From positions 1,362,001-1,426,000 of the forward strand of contig JAQFVV010012498.1 of NCBI GenBank assembly GCA_028023455.1: DNA of 64,000 bases, read 5' to 3'. The notes below the pieces were generated by a model. It was not told the origin of the DNA, did no database searches, and saw nothing but the letters and a program-made list of their open reading frames with translations. Shown piece after piece: positions 46,996-59,544 of this stretch. The number at the start of each line of letters is the position of its first letter. Within the stretch, counting starts at the first letter, position 1. The position numbers were made by a program, and so were the translations under genes. The DNA comes from Epiperipatus broadwayi (taxonomy: Eukaryota > Onychophora > Udeonychophora > Euonychophora > Peripatidae).

Positions 46996-49900
46996 ACCTG
47001 ATACACCATCCAATTATTTAAGACACTCTACCAATTGGATCCACATAGACATATTTGCTTAACCAATAAATTGCCAAGCAAATTATCATATAAACATTTT
47101 TTCTTTCCAACACATACATTTACATAAACATCTTTTTATTTTTAAAAGAAGTAATAAAAACTATTAAATTACTAGGAAAAGAAAAAAAACAGATAGGTAT
47201 ACTAATACTGGAATAAAAGGTGTTATATGTTACTAACTGGGGAGAACTATACCAAAAACGTACACATAAATTTAAAAACAAAACAAAACAATGACTGAAT
47301 TAAAATCTAAACACATAGCAACCATTTGTAGAAATGAAATTTAAAATATTTATAAATTATTTATTTATTTATAATTCCATTTATTTATATTATGTCTGTT
47401 AAACAATAGAAAATGTCAAGGTTAAAATGCTTAAAAAAACTTCACATGACCTACAACGTGTTATTAATTGTTATATTGTCTTCTGCATTCGAAGATAAAA
47501 CATTATTTTTTTTTCTGCTTAAAAATAAATTCGAATACAAAATGAATGTGAATGTTCGAATTTAAATATATATTTTTTTAAAAATATTAATCAAAGTGAT
47601 CAAAAGCTGAATTTTTAAAGCAATCGTTTGATGTGGAAGAAATAATTTGAAAGTAAAAATTTAATTATTTGCTACTTAGACAATTTTGGTTAAATTTACG
47701 TGTTGCAGTAATATTCAATAATTAATTGTTTTGATATATAATAATATCATCATTGAAATCTTGAGAAGCAAATGAATCAATAAATATATATTATTTTTAT
47801 ATCATGATTGCTTGCTGAAAAGTTTATACCATGGGGTAATAATATGGCATCAATAAAGCCATAAAAAGTTAAAGATTTTATTTTCCCATTTGAAAGAAAC
47901 TTGAAAACCATTTTTTGCCTTAAATAACATGTCTAGTCAAATCCAAGACAGAATAATTGGAGAACATTATTACTTTTTGACCCAGACAAGAAATTTCTAT
48001 TCTTCACGGGAGCAGAACTTCATCTCCATTCATAGGAATTTATTTAGCAAATAAACAGTTTCCAGCAGATTCATCGAACTTTAATTAACATAATGGAATA
48101 AGAATTGTGATTTTTGTTTTATTATTTTTGTCTATTGTAAACTTTATGTATTATTTTTGTTTTCTACAATTGGAAGCTAATGTGTTATAATTTTGGAGAA
48201 ATTCTGTATGAGAGTAATGAGGGGGGGGTATTAGATTTAAATATATATATTTTTTATCATCTTTAATTGTATAAAGAATAAAAAAATTACTAGTTTGACC
48301 TCCCAATCTGACTGACTTTTGACAACATATAGGAAATTGAGAGGTAAGAAATTTTAATATTATCTTATAGTAAGCAACACACAATGATAGAGTTTTTATT
48401 TATTTTATTATTAAGCTTACTTTTATATTACTTTTAAATATAATGATTTATAACCATTGATTTATCTAGACAACAAAGATATATATTGAAACAGTATGAT
48501 TTCATCATCATATGTTTCACCTTCTATAAATCAGTAGCCTTCATTTCCCTAGTTCAAAAGGTACACATATATATAACAATATACTTGGGAATTTAACATG
48601 TATAAAAATGTATATTTACACGTATATGTGTGTAATTGTATATGCACACACGTCTGCTATAATTGTATATATTTTGTAATAATTTTATTTGCTAAAAAAA
48701 TGGTATATTCACATCTGAATGATATTATCATTATATAACGTACACACCTTATAATTTTATAAATATTCATCTTATGATTTTAAATAATTGAATTGGTTTC
48801 AAGCTGGGAAAATTGTATTAGATAAGAACAGAATTCTCTAAAGTATTTCAAACTGGCTTTGAAGTTACCCAATTACTTAATCATGTAGAGCAACTAAAAA
48901 CAAATGTAGATGTCTCATGTCTAGGATAAAACACTAGCAGCTTAAATCTTTCAGTAAAAGAAAAGGAGAAGCAATCCAATGTTTAAAGAAAAAAAAAAAG
49001 AACTTTACCAATCTCATGAGACACCGCTGGTACAAATCCAGATTTTAGGATTCTTAATAAAATAAAAGTTGGACAATTAAACCTGCATTGAAATCCAGAT
49101 TGGAACTGGAATCTGAGAAAAATAAAATGAACAATGAATAAACCTGAAATCAATCAACCGATTTGTTTGAAGCTGATGCAATTAAGACTTCTTAGGTTTT
49201 AAAGTCTAAAAATAAAGATTGTGAATGAACTGTAAGAGGGGGGGGGTTAAAGAAATTTAAAAAAGCAGTTGAAAGGAAATCGTCATCCATTTTTGCTTTA
49301 CTCGTGTTTTAACTTATATCCAGGCAGTGAGCCCAGTTTTACCATGCAAATAAGTGGCTAGAAAAGCTAAGGCCATCTTCCCAATGGTCAAGAACTGTTT
49401 ATGGAGCCCGGAGACCCAAACCACAGCCCTACTTAAAGAATAGCCCATCGATGAACCAGCTCAGATAAATCAGTCCATGTGTGTATTTCATACTTTCAAG
49501 CTGCAAGCTTCCAGATAAATAACCGGTAACCACTTCTCAATCAAACTAAATCTAAAAGCTATAGCCATCTATAAATCTTTCCTAAAGCTAGCTATATAAT
49601 AAGTAATGTGCACAAACTCTTCCATTCAAATCTTATAAATTAATCACACTATGTTTAAAAGGTGTATTCTCTCTTAAAGTAATTAACTGTATTAGATAAA
49701 TGGATCTCAACCTGTATAATTTTAAAATACTTTAAAAGTTAAATACAAATCTTGCCTGATCTCAAATTCTTAAATCTCTTTTTTAAATTCAACTTATAAA
49801 AGCTTATTTGCCTTATTATTTTCTCTATTTGCGTCTATACTTTTGCATCTATATATATATTTTGTTAAAATGCATTTATTGATTTATGCTTTGTCTTCGG

Positions 49901-52248
49901 AACAGAGACTATTAATTATTATAACTTAAAAAGACGTTTTGTTCTCAAGTAAAGTAATTATGCTGTTTGGCATATCTATAGATTGTCTCTGGTCCGAAAC
50001 CTACTTTGATGTATTATTTGAACTGCTATTTGTAGCTTAATATCACATATGTTGCTTATTAAAAGGTTTGTTTGGTTAAATAAAAGAGAGTGATAATTTA
50101 AGGCACATTCAGTAGTTAGCCAAGTTTAAGCCCCAGATATGCTTTAGACCCCCTTAATGTAATTGCATATAATATGTAGTTAATTAATAAACTAGATCAA
50201 TTTTAATAAAGTCCTCTTTAGCACAATTTTAGTGTTTATTTAATTAACTGGTGTAGGGTAGTTTGCAGAAGAAACTATAGATTTTGCGCTTTACTAGTTG
50301 TTATAATTAAGATTCCAAAAGCATTGTGAATGAGTTTTTACAAAGCACTGAGGTGCATTCCGCCTTGCTATCATATAATTATTAAGATAAGATTAGGTTT
50401 TAAGGACTATCTTATCATCCTTAGTTCGGACAGCCCACTCTTGAATGGGATAGTGATTTTAAGAGTTATTCCCATTACCTCCTCCAGAACTGGAACACAG
50501 GACTACAGCATCTTATATCATGGCTGTTCGAGCATCTGAACTAAAAGTTCATGTATAGCAGGCGAGCGGTATCTGAGAACCGAGCAAACGTTGCTGAATC
50601 TCATGAGTAAAAGCGCATTCAAGATGCATCTGATGTAATTTGCATAGCACCATAGCCTCAGAAGTTAGGCTACAAAATGCCAGTTCATCTGCTGTATATT
50701 AATTGTTCAGCCTTGATCTGAACCTAAGATCTAGTTTATCTAAGAATATCTACATAAAGAGCACATTGACTGCTCATTGCGTAATGATAAATTTAAGTAC
50801 ACATTGTATAAAGTTCCCACTCTCTTGGAGTTTAACCCTTAACATACTGAGTAGGAATGGCAGAACATATTTTAGACATTAGTATAGATGTAAAATAATT
50901 ATTAACATATAAACAATATAATAGAATAATGATCGTTAAGTACAATTGATTACAAAACATGTAGTTCGTATTTTCACCATCCCACCTGCGAGTGGAATAT
51001 TCAGTATATTTAATTGTTATTGTTTGTGTTTTGCCAATATTAAATAATTTTAAAATCTATTAATGTCTGCAGTATTGTTCACTTTATTTATAGTAAATCA
51101 CCATCCATAATGATTTTATATGCATTACATAATCAGCCATAGGTTGTGTGAGTGTGTTTGGTTAAACTATAAAATATTTAGTTAAGTATCCCCGAGTCTC
51201 TCATTTTATCCTTTGCTATTGCCGGCATGGAAATTGAGAGATTATGAGTGTAACCTCATATATGTTATTCATAAGGTAGTAAGTCAGGGAGTGTTGGTGA
51301 AGGAGCTGAGGTACGATCAGATTTGGTCTCAAACCCTCATCTAGATCAGCCTTGGTATAATTTACCAAAACTCTGGATTTTGTTGCATGGATGTTCAAAT
51401 ATGACTGTTACAATATATATATTATGTTTGTATATGTATTGTAAATTAGCCAGTTAAAATCACAATCACATATACATATTATAATTTTACATATTCATTA
51501 TTGTAAAAATTAATCAAGTATATGAACTTTTACCATTGGGTTTAGGGCAAGGATTTTATTTTTATTAATATCATTATAGATATCGATATGGTAGAAAGTC
51601 ATCCTTGACAAAATAAATTACAAGTGTATCAGATTTAATTGTTATTCATATTTTTTTTGTTAATCAATAAATGTTTATATAATTAGTTATTTTAATTTGG
51701 TCTCTAACTCATCATTATTTCCATATCCAACAACAGCTTTATAACTCTTCATTATTCACATACCCATTGTAAACATTATTATTTTATTTAGTTTTACACT
51801 TATCAATATTATTAATATGATAGAGGAAATACATATACATATTTAAGTAATTTATTATAACTTTTAATACCTATATACTTATACTGCACATACATATTTT
51901 TTATATATCTTATGCTTAATTGATTTTTGGTAATTAATTATCATCTATATAGAGGTGCAATAACTACTATTAGTGTGATCTCCTTCCCTGTTAAGAGAGC
52001 TCAAGCAATTACTCCCTGAGTTTGAATACTGTGGTATAACGTGGCTAGAAAGGAGTGAGAATTGGAAGAACTGACCCACATTGTATCTAGGTTAATAAAA
52101 ATAGGTAGAGCTAGTCTATTAGAAGTAGGTACAATTATAGGTTATGTATTTCATCACATAATCACTTGCATCCTATCTGAAGACCCAATGTCTGACCATA
52201 GTAAGATGTGCTCCCCCTATCTCTTCTGGAAACCACCATCCTGTTACA
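46976..52248 (+). repeat. 5' LTR, split by a nested insertion
   Basis: It starts at TATTGTAGTGATGAGCTACA (TGTTGTAG in the 3' LTR) and ends in CTGTTACA. The two parts are 46976-48474 and about 51418-52248. The minus-strand frame at 48151-48384 recurs in the 3' LTR only because the LTR is duplicated; it is not a gene. Confidence 0.9.
48487..51412. mobile_element. 2.9 kb insertion in the 5' LTR, probable solo LTR
   Basis: The left end TGAAACAGTATG and the right end, read inward, TGTAACAGTCATA form a short inverted repeat with TG...CA termini, as LTRs have. The host element's own right end (CTGTTACA/CTGTTTCA) is alike. The uninterrupted site is the (TA)n stretch at 57103-57152 in the 3' LTR, so any target duplication is hidden in TA repeats. 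The interior has a G9 run at about 49240 and somewhat GC-richer parts at 49320-49460 and 50350-50720, but no coding motif. Orientation is unknown. Confidence 0.6.
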
Positions 52249-52250
52249 TC

Positions 52251-52268
52251 TGGTGCCCAACATGGGGC
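52251..52268 (+). promoter_or_regulatory. primer-binding site, tRNA-Lys type
   Basis: TGGTGCCCAACATGGGGC lies two bases after the LTR end. The 3' end of tRNA-Lys(CUU) has the complement TGGCGCCCAACGTGGGGC from memory, so the two differences are C to T and G to A at CpG positions. Place and sequence together make this secure. Confidence 0.85.
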
Positions 52269-52269
52269 A

Positions 52270-52860
<591 letters not shown>

Positions 52861-54123
52861 ATGTTAACCAGAAGTAAGAAATATTTATTAAATATGGATC
52901 TTAAGCATTTATCAGAATCAGAGAGTAGTAGTGATAATAAAATAGAAATGACTACCACTATTAGTGAGAAAGAAGTTTTGTATAGTCAAGCATCTGGGGG
53001 TCTATAACCAAAACAACATTTTCCACAGGTGCAGGTAGAAAGCCAGATAGTTTTTCAAACTGAAGAGACCCATACCAATGAAGTCACCCAAGGACCTAGA
53101 GTTGCATTAGCACAAACTGTGGAAAATGGTAGAGCTATGGATCAGTTTGTCCAAATGATCATAGAAATCAATAGTAAAATGAGTAGTTTAAAGGAAGAAA
53201 TGGCAACCAATTTCAGTAGTTTAGAAACAAAGATAGATAGTAGTTATAGTAGTTTAAGGGAAGAAATAGCAAAAATAAACAGCAATAGTAGATTAATAGC
53301 AAAGTTAGATAGTTATATGAGTAACTTGGGAACAAAAAAGGCAACTGATACTGATGTAAGTCAAAAATTAGAAAATGAAGTAGAAAATGATCTGGAGATT
53401 GTTGCTAAAAATCTCAATGGAATAAATGACCACAACCCAGAATCCATTTTCTCTCAGCAGGTACTACCTGAGATAAGGGATGAGCCTCTCAAAATTAACA
53501 CAGATACTTCAATATCAACTATACAAGTGCCTACACAGCTAATTAATGCCATCAATGCAATATCTACATTATCAAGAGATCATCTACATCTACAAAGTCA
53601 GATAGAGAGTTCAGACCACTCAACAAATCTATTCAGAGATAGCATAAGGTTTGAGATAGATCATGAATCTCATAAAGTGAGACAAGAACAGTTGGATGAT
53701 ACTGCTACATCTCAAGTAAAACTAAGCTCTCAAATTCTTAAGGCTAACCACTTTAATAAATTCACAATATGTGAGACAATTTCATATTTTAAAGGTGTCA
53801 TGGAAAAATACATGGAAAAAGATGAGATGGAAAATGAATTAGATATAGATTTAAAAACATTCCATCATAGTCATATTTTACATCAAAACAGAATTAAAAT
53901 ATTCTCCAGACAAGATATTGATGAACTATATAGTAGCTATCAGAATATAATATTATTAACACATGAGACTGCTACCATGATAAGTCACCACAATCATCAC
54001 ACTACTTTAGGAATTTTTTATAATAACAAAGGCTATGACCATTTTAGATGTTTGCTGTGGCATTTAAGTGCACTCTACTATCAACATGATGGCCCAAATA
54101 AGCAAGAAATTGGAACATGGTAG
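52861..54123 (+). pseudogene. gag-like frame of the LTR element, one nonsense codon
   Basis: ATG at 52861 opens a frame starting MLTRSKKYLL, a start style seen in Gypsy gag proteins. It runs to TAA at 53005-53007 and continues in the same frame to 54123. About 60-110 residues after the stop are heptad-like (EINSKMSSLKEEMATNFSSL and KIDSSYSSLREEI), a probable coiled coil. No zinc knuckle is seen. The last part (SHHNHHTTLGIF) may be the start of an integrase HHCC domain, which would mean that most of pol was deleted. That is a guess. The 364-codon open part is the longest frame in the window and its codon use is not chance-like. Confidence 0.65.
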
Positions 54124-54637
54124 AGAATGCCACATTAGAAATCACTAAACAAAGAGATTGCCAGTTTCATAAACTATGCAATACGTATGAAGGTCCTTTT
54201 ACATTCATTAGGCATAGAGATGCTAGTGCTTAAAAAACCAATAAAGGGATGGACCTCAAAGATTGCAACTTGGAACTTGTACACCGGACAACCCAAAAGT
54301 TTATGAACATAAATTTTTATTTTGGGACAATATACTGTTAAAAAAAACAACAACTTAATACTAGAAAGTTAATGCCAATTTAGTTACCTTTTTATATAAA
54401 TATTATTTTTAAGAATATATAAAATTGTTTTCAAGAATGTTTCAAAAACAGTTAGAGCATAAATAGATGCAACTACAATTTTTTTTAACACTAAACCATT
54501 ATTTATGGTTAATAAAAGCAAATGTATGGTATAAGTTAACTTAGTAGCATTAGAATGCAATGGACCCCAATATAATACTTTTTTTTCTTTAAATAAAAGT
54601 ATACATATGTAAGACAATCAATGAGTGTACCATCTCA

Positions 54638-54958
54638 TACCTATACCAGTATATTCCACAGAAATAAATGTGGAACAGGAAAGATTACAAGCATATGAAA
54701 GGCTCAAGAAAATGGATGCCCCCCAAAAAAGGAAAGGTATATCATAATTTTAAAGTAGGGGACAAAGTCTTGATAAAAACCCACATGTAAGGAAATCACA
54801 ATATAATATGTACCATAAGTTTTTTTAATCAATATGAGGAACCATTTACAATAGTAAAACAATCTGGTCATAATGCATATTGGATTGATATTGGAGGAGA
54901 GGCATGTGGAACATATAATGCCTGTATCTTAAAACCATATCTTGGAATCTCCATGTGA
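54638..54958 (+). pseudogene. integrase C-terminal (GPY/F-like) remnant
   Basis: In broken frame: NVEQERLQAYERLKKMDAPQ, then FKVGDKVLIKT, then YEEPFTIVKQSGHNAYWI and ILKPYL before TGA at 54956. This is the order of the integrase end of Ty3/Gypsy elements, where VGDxVLIK is the SH3-like strand and the EPFTIVKQ part the GPY/F module. It joins the element's internal region to its 3' part. Protease, RT, RNase H and the integrase core are not seen. Confidence 0.75.
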
Positions 54959-55592
54959 ACATACAGTTGCCTTACAGAATGCACAACCCAGCTGGAATGA
55001 TAACTAAAAGTGATAATTAAAGCATAGTAAGAGATAAAATCAATATCAGGGAAAACACCTATATTTATATCTAGGTGATTTAAAAAAAATTATAACTAGG
55101 GAAATTATATTTATATTTTTTTTTGTTGATGAGGATATACCCAGGTTAATGCTTTAAAAGCATTGGGTTATCTTGACATTAACTGAGATAGAAGATCAAT
55201 CCATACAGAGTAATGGATGCTCTAATATTTAGTTAGACCTTCAAAAAAATCCAGTGAGACTCAAAAAAGGAGCAGGATAAAGGCTAATAAATAAAGTTAT
55301 GTGCCGTCTAAATAGAGACACATTACCAGTTAATTGTTTGGTCCACATAACCATCAATAAGGAGAAAAGAAAAAAATCGCTAGGTTCGAGTCACACTTTA
55401 GATGATATATGATTTAACCATAAAAAAGAAAGTGTAAAGTAATTTTGAAAGACTAGCTGATAAAATTAAGCAACATTGGAGTAAATTTTTTTAAAACCCT
55501 TCATTGAAACCTAACTCAATCCAGCATTAAACAAATACATACTTATGTGTTAGTGATAAAATTCTATCCATATGTCAGAATTTTAACCTTGT

Positions 55593-55603
55593 AAGTGAAG
55601 GGG
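55593..55603 (+). promoter_or_regulatory. polypurine tract
   Basis: AAGTGAAGGGG abuts the first TG of the 3' LTR. A polypurine tract there primes plus-strand synthesis in LTR elements. One T interrupts it. Confidence 0.7.
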
Positions 55604-57101
55604 TGTTGTAGTGATAAGCTACAACCTGATACACCATCCAATTAATTAAGACCCTTTACCAATTGGAGCCACAAAGACATATTTGCTTAATCAATAAATT
55701 GCCAAGCAAATTATCATATAAACATTTTTCTTTCCAACACATACATTTACATAAACATCATTTTATTTTTAAAAGACGTAATAAAAACTATTAAATTACT
55801 AGGAAAAGAAAAAAAAACAGATAGGTATACTAATATTGAAGTAAAAGGTGTTATATGTTACTAACTGGGGAGAACTATACCAAAAACTTACACATAAATT
55901 TAAAAACAAAACAAAACAATGACTGAATTAAAATCTAAACACATAGCAAACATTTGTAGAAATGAAATTTAAAATATTTATAAATTATTTTTTTATTTAT
56001 AATCCCATTTATTTATATTATGTCTGTTAAACAATAAGAAATGTCAAGGTTAAAATGCTTAAAAAAACTTCACATAACCTACAACATGTTATTAATTGTT
56101 ATATTGTCTTCTGCATTCAAAGATAAAACATTTTTTTTTCTGCTTAAAAATAAATTCGAATACAAAATGAATGTGAATGTTTGAATTTAAATATATATTT
56201 TTTTAAAAATATTAATCAAAATGATCAAAGGCTGAATTTTTAAAGCAATCGTTTGAAGTGGAAGAAATAATTTTAAAGTAAAAATTTAATTATTTGTTAC
56301 TTAGACAATTTTAGTTAAATTTACGTGTTGCAGTAATATTCAATAATTAATTGTTTTGCTATATAATAATATCATCATTGAAATCTTGAGAAGCAAATGA
56401 ATCAATAAATATATATTATTTTTATATCATGATTGCTTGCTGAAAAGTTTATACCATGGGGTAATAATATGGCATCAATAAAGCCATGAAAAGTTAAAGA
56501 TTTTATTTTCCCATTTGAAAGAAACTTGAAAACCATCTTTTGCCTTAGATAAAATGTCTAATAAAATCCAAGACAGAATAATTGGAGAACATTATTACTT
56601 TTAGACCCAGACAAGAAATTTCTATTCTTCACGGGAGCAGAACTTCATCTCCATTCATAGGAATTTATTTAGCAAATAAACAGTTTCCAGCAGATTCATC
56701 GAACTTTAATTAACATAATGGAATAAGAATTGTGATTTTTGTTTTATTATTTTTGTCTATTGTAAACTTTATGTATTATTTTTGTTTTCTACAATTGGAA
56801 GCTAATGTGTTATAATTTTGGAGAAATTCTGTATGAGAGTAATGAGGGGGGGGGGATATTATATTTAAATATATATATTTTTTATCATCTTTAATTGTAT
56901 AAAGAATAAAAAAATTACTAGTTTGACCTCCCCATCTGACTGACTTTTGACAACATATAGGAAATTGAGAGGTAAGAAATTTTAATATTATCTTATAGTA
57001 AGCAACACACAATGATAGAGTTTTTATTTATTTTATTATTAAGCTTACTTTTATATTACTTTTAAATGAATGATTTATAACCATTGGTTTATCTAGACAA
57101 C

Positions 57102-57153
<52 letters not shown>

Positions 57154-57970
57154 GTTTGTATATGTATTGTAAATTAGCCAGTTAAAATTGCAATCACATA
57201 TACATATAATAATTTTACATATTCATTGTTGTAAATAATTAGTCAAGTACATGAACTTCTACCATTGGGTTTAGGGCAAGGATTTTATTTTTATTAATAT
57301 CATTATAGATATCGATATGGTAGAAATTCATCCTTGACGTAATTTAGTGTATCAGATTTAATTGTTATTCATATTTTTTTGTTAATCAATAAATGTTTAT
57401 ATAATTCGTTATTTTAATTTAGTCTCTAACTCATCATTATTTTCATATCCAACATCAACTTTATTACTCTTCATTATTCACATACCCATCGTAAACATTA
57501 TTATCTTATTTAGTTTTACACTTATCAATATTATTAATATGATAGAGGAAATACATATACATATTTAAGTCATTTATTATAACTTTTAATACCTATATAC
57601 TTATATTGCACATACATATTTTTTATATATCTTATGCTTAATTGATTTTTGGTAATTAATTATCACCTATATAGAGGTGAAATAACTACTATGAGTGTGA
57701 TCTTCTTTCCTGTTAAGAGAGCTCAAACAATTACTCCCTGAGTTCAAATACTGTGGTATAATGTGGCTAGAAAGGGGTGAGAATTGGACAAACTGACTCA
57801 AATTGTATCTAGGTTAATAAAAATAGGTAGAGCTAGTCTATTGGAAGTAGGTACAATCATAGGTTATGTATTTCATCATGTAATCACTTGAATCCTATCT
57901 GAAGATTCAAAGTCCGACCATAGTAAGATGCGCTCTTCCTCTCTCTTCTGGAAACCACCAGCCTGTTTCA
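55604..57970 (+). repeat. 3' LTR, 2367 bp
   Basis: It begins TGTTGTAGTGATAAGCTACA, where GTTGTAG and CTACAAC form a small terminal hairpin, and ends CCTGTTTCA. It is colinear with the two parts of the 5' LTR. The TA run at 57103-57152 marks where the 5' LTR was invaded. The ends are better kept than in the 5' copy. Confidence 0.9.
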
Positions 57971-58193
57971 ATATATATATATATTGAAATGGTTACTTAA
58001 TAGTGTTAGTATGCGTAAACAATGAGGATTGCCAATTCCTCTACAAGCTTTATGATAAATGCTTAGCCAGAGCCAGCACTTAAAGTATCTCTGTCAGAAC
58101 CCCCCCCCCAAACCTGACAATTCCTCTACAAGCTTTATGATAAATGCTTAGCCAGAGCCAGCACTTAAAATATCTCTGTCAGAAACCTTTCAC

Positions 58194-58246
58194 CAAACCC
58201 TTGACCATGGTTTCGTGCTTTGGCACTCCTCAGAGAGGTGTCAGGG
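58194..58246 (-). ncRNA. hammerhead ribozyme motif A (best preserved)
   Basis: On the minus strand CTGAGGA (58233-58227) fits CTGANGA. Stem II is a perfect four-pair hairpin, GTGC-CAAA-GCAC (58226-58215). GAAA follows (58214-58211), then CCATGGT and C, giving stem III A-U, C-G, C-G with a two-base loop and a GTC triplet; predicted cleavage 58203/58202. Stem I pairs ACCTCT with AAGGGT with one G-U and one mismatch. All core residues are present. A stem III this short works poorly alone; such hammerheads usually act as dimers. Confidence 0.75.
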
Positions 58247-58504
58247 TAGGTTCAGACACTAGATCTAAAAATACCAACCCAAAGCCAAGCACTTATCTAA
58301 AAGTTATCTATTGAGTGGAAAATCTGAAATTTTCAGACATCTACATGTCTTCAAACTCAGCTATCCAATTCAAATAGCTATAGTGGGCTGATAGATCTTC
58401 AGCCATACCATATATTTAGTAGTCTTAGCAATAAAAAATTGCATAAGACTTATGGCAAAGACTATAAATAGTCAAAATAAGAGTCATAGATTACATGACC
58501 CTAT

Positions 58505-58556
58505 CTGACACCTCTGTGATGAGTGCCAAAGCATGAAACTATGATCAGGGGTTTGG
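58505..58556 (+). ncRNA. hammerhead ribozyme motif B
   Basis: GTGATGA at 58516-58522 (C3 changed to G), stem II GTGC-CAAA-GCAT, GAAA at 58535-58538, then CTATGAT and C; predicted cleavage 58546/58547. Stem I ACCTCT with AGGGGT pairs fully with one G-U. The loss of C3 should abolish activity. Confidence 0.6.
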
Positions 58557-58923
58557 GGAGGGGTTCCTGATAGAGATATTTTAAGTGATGGCTCTGACTA
58601 AGCATTTATCATAAAGCTTGTAGAGGAATCGCAATCCTCACTGTTTATAACTTACAAGCTTAAGAGATAGCGTCATGTGATCTATGACTGTTATTTTGAC
58701 TATTTATAGTCTCTGCCATAAGTCTTATGCAATTTTATATTGCTAAGACTACTAATATATGCTATGGCTGAAGATCTATCAGCCCCATATAGCTATTTGA
58801 GTTGGAGAGCTGAGTTTGAAGACATGATGTCTGAAAATTTCAGATTTTCCACTTAATAGATAACTTTTAGATAAGTGCTTGGCTTTAGATTGGTATTTTT
58901 AGATCTAGTGTCTGATCCTACCC

Positions 58924-58972
58924 TGAACCTCTCTGAGGACTGCCAAAGCATTAAACCATGGTCAGGGGCTTG
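58924..58972 (+). ncRNA. hammerhead ribozyme motif C
   Basis: CTGAGGA at 58933-58939, stem II CTGC-CAAA-GCAT, TAAA in place of GAAA at 58952-58955, then CCATGGT and C; predicted cleavage 58963/58964. Stem I AACCTCT with AGGGGCTT. It lies in the same orientation as motif B; the cleavage points are 417 nt apart. Confidence 0.6.
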
Positions 58973-59142
58973 GGGAGGGGTTCCTGACAGAGATATTTTA
59001 AATGCTGGCTCTGGCTAAGCATTTATCATAAAGCTTGTAGAGGTATTGGCAATCCTCATTGTTTATAACTTACAAGCTTAAGAGATAGGGGCATGTGATC
59101 TATGACACTTATTTTGACTGTTAGTATGTATGTATGTAATCA

Positions 59143-59540
59143 TCATCATTATTTTCAATCATTATGAATCCATTACAGGATGAAGATCTCTCCAAGTTAA
59201 TTTTATCTTCTCCATTCTCTAGCCTCTCTTTTCCATATCATCCCAGAACACTTTCTTATTTCACCTGCCCATCTCAGATGTGGTTTTTTCTAAGTCTTTT
59301 ACAATCTTTTTGAATTCAATTTAAGATTATAATCTTTTCCAGCAATATGTCCAGACCAACTCCACTTCAATTTTTTAATTGTTTTAATAATGTCAATAAT
59401 ACCTATTTGCTCTCTCCCTCATGTATTTCATCTTTGATCTCTTCTTGTTATTGTTAACAGACATCTCTCCATACTTTACTGAGTGGTCTGAAGTCTCTGT
59501 ATTGCTCTTTTGTAAGTGTCCAAGTAAGAACTTGTAAAAT
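59143..59540 (-). pseudogene. RTE-type LINE, C-terminal end and 3' tail
   Basis: Read on the minus strand from 59540, in broken frames: LQTTQ, SMERCLLTI, REQIGIIDIIKTIKKLKWSW then SGHIAGKD, later LRWAGEIRKCSG and KREAREWRR. This order (TTQ-MER, REQTG-DII-IKRLKW-GHIAR, RW-DDI, REWRR) is the typical C-terminus of RTE-clade LINEs. The element ends in a GATGAT/TACATACATAC tail at about 59125-59150, next to the fold-back element. Several stops; 5' truncated. Confidence 0.8.
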
Positions 59541-59544
59541 ACAT

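Larger units (their letters stand above)
58017..59122. mobile_element. large fold-back element with three hammerhead motifs (58 kb copy)
   Basis: The left arm (58017-58505) and right arm (58665-59122) are long inverted repeats; a middle segment (about 58505-58660) repeats the outer part of the right arm in direct orientation. Along the right arm (plus strand) the order is: ACTTACAAGCTTAAGAGATA, CATGTGATCTATGAC, TTGCTAAGACTACTAATATA, TGTCTGAAAATTTCAGATTT, hammerhead, GGGGAGGGGTTCCTGA, GGCTCTGGCTAAGCATTTAT. The outer left arm also has an 86 bp tandem duplication (58025-58190) with a C9 run between units. No coding frame. Base composition is clearly GC-richer than the surroundings. Confidence 0.8.

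Noticed and set aside
48151-48384. 77-codon minus-strand frame, repeated at 56776-57012
   Set aside because: It is conserved only because the two LTRs are copies. It has no motif.
50330-50539. 69-codon frame in the nested 2.9 kb insertion
   Set aside because: No recognisable motif; length within chance.
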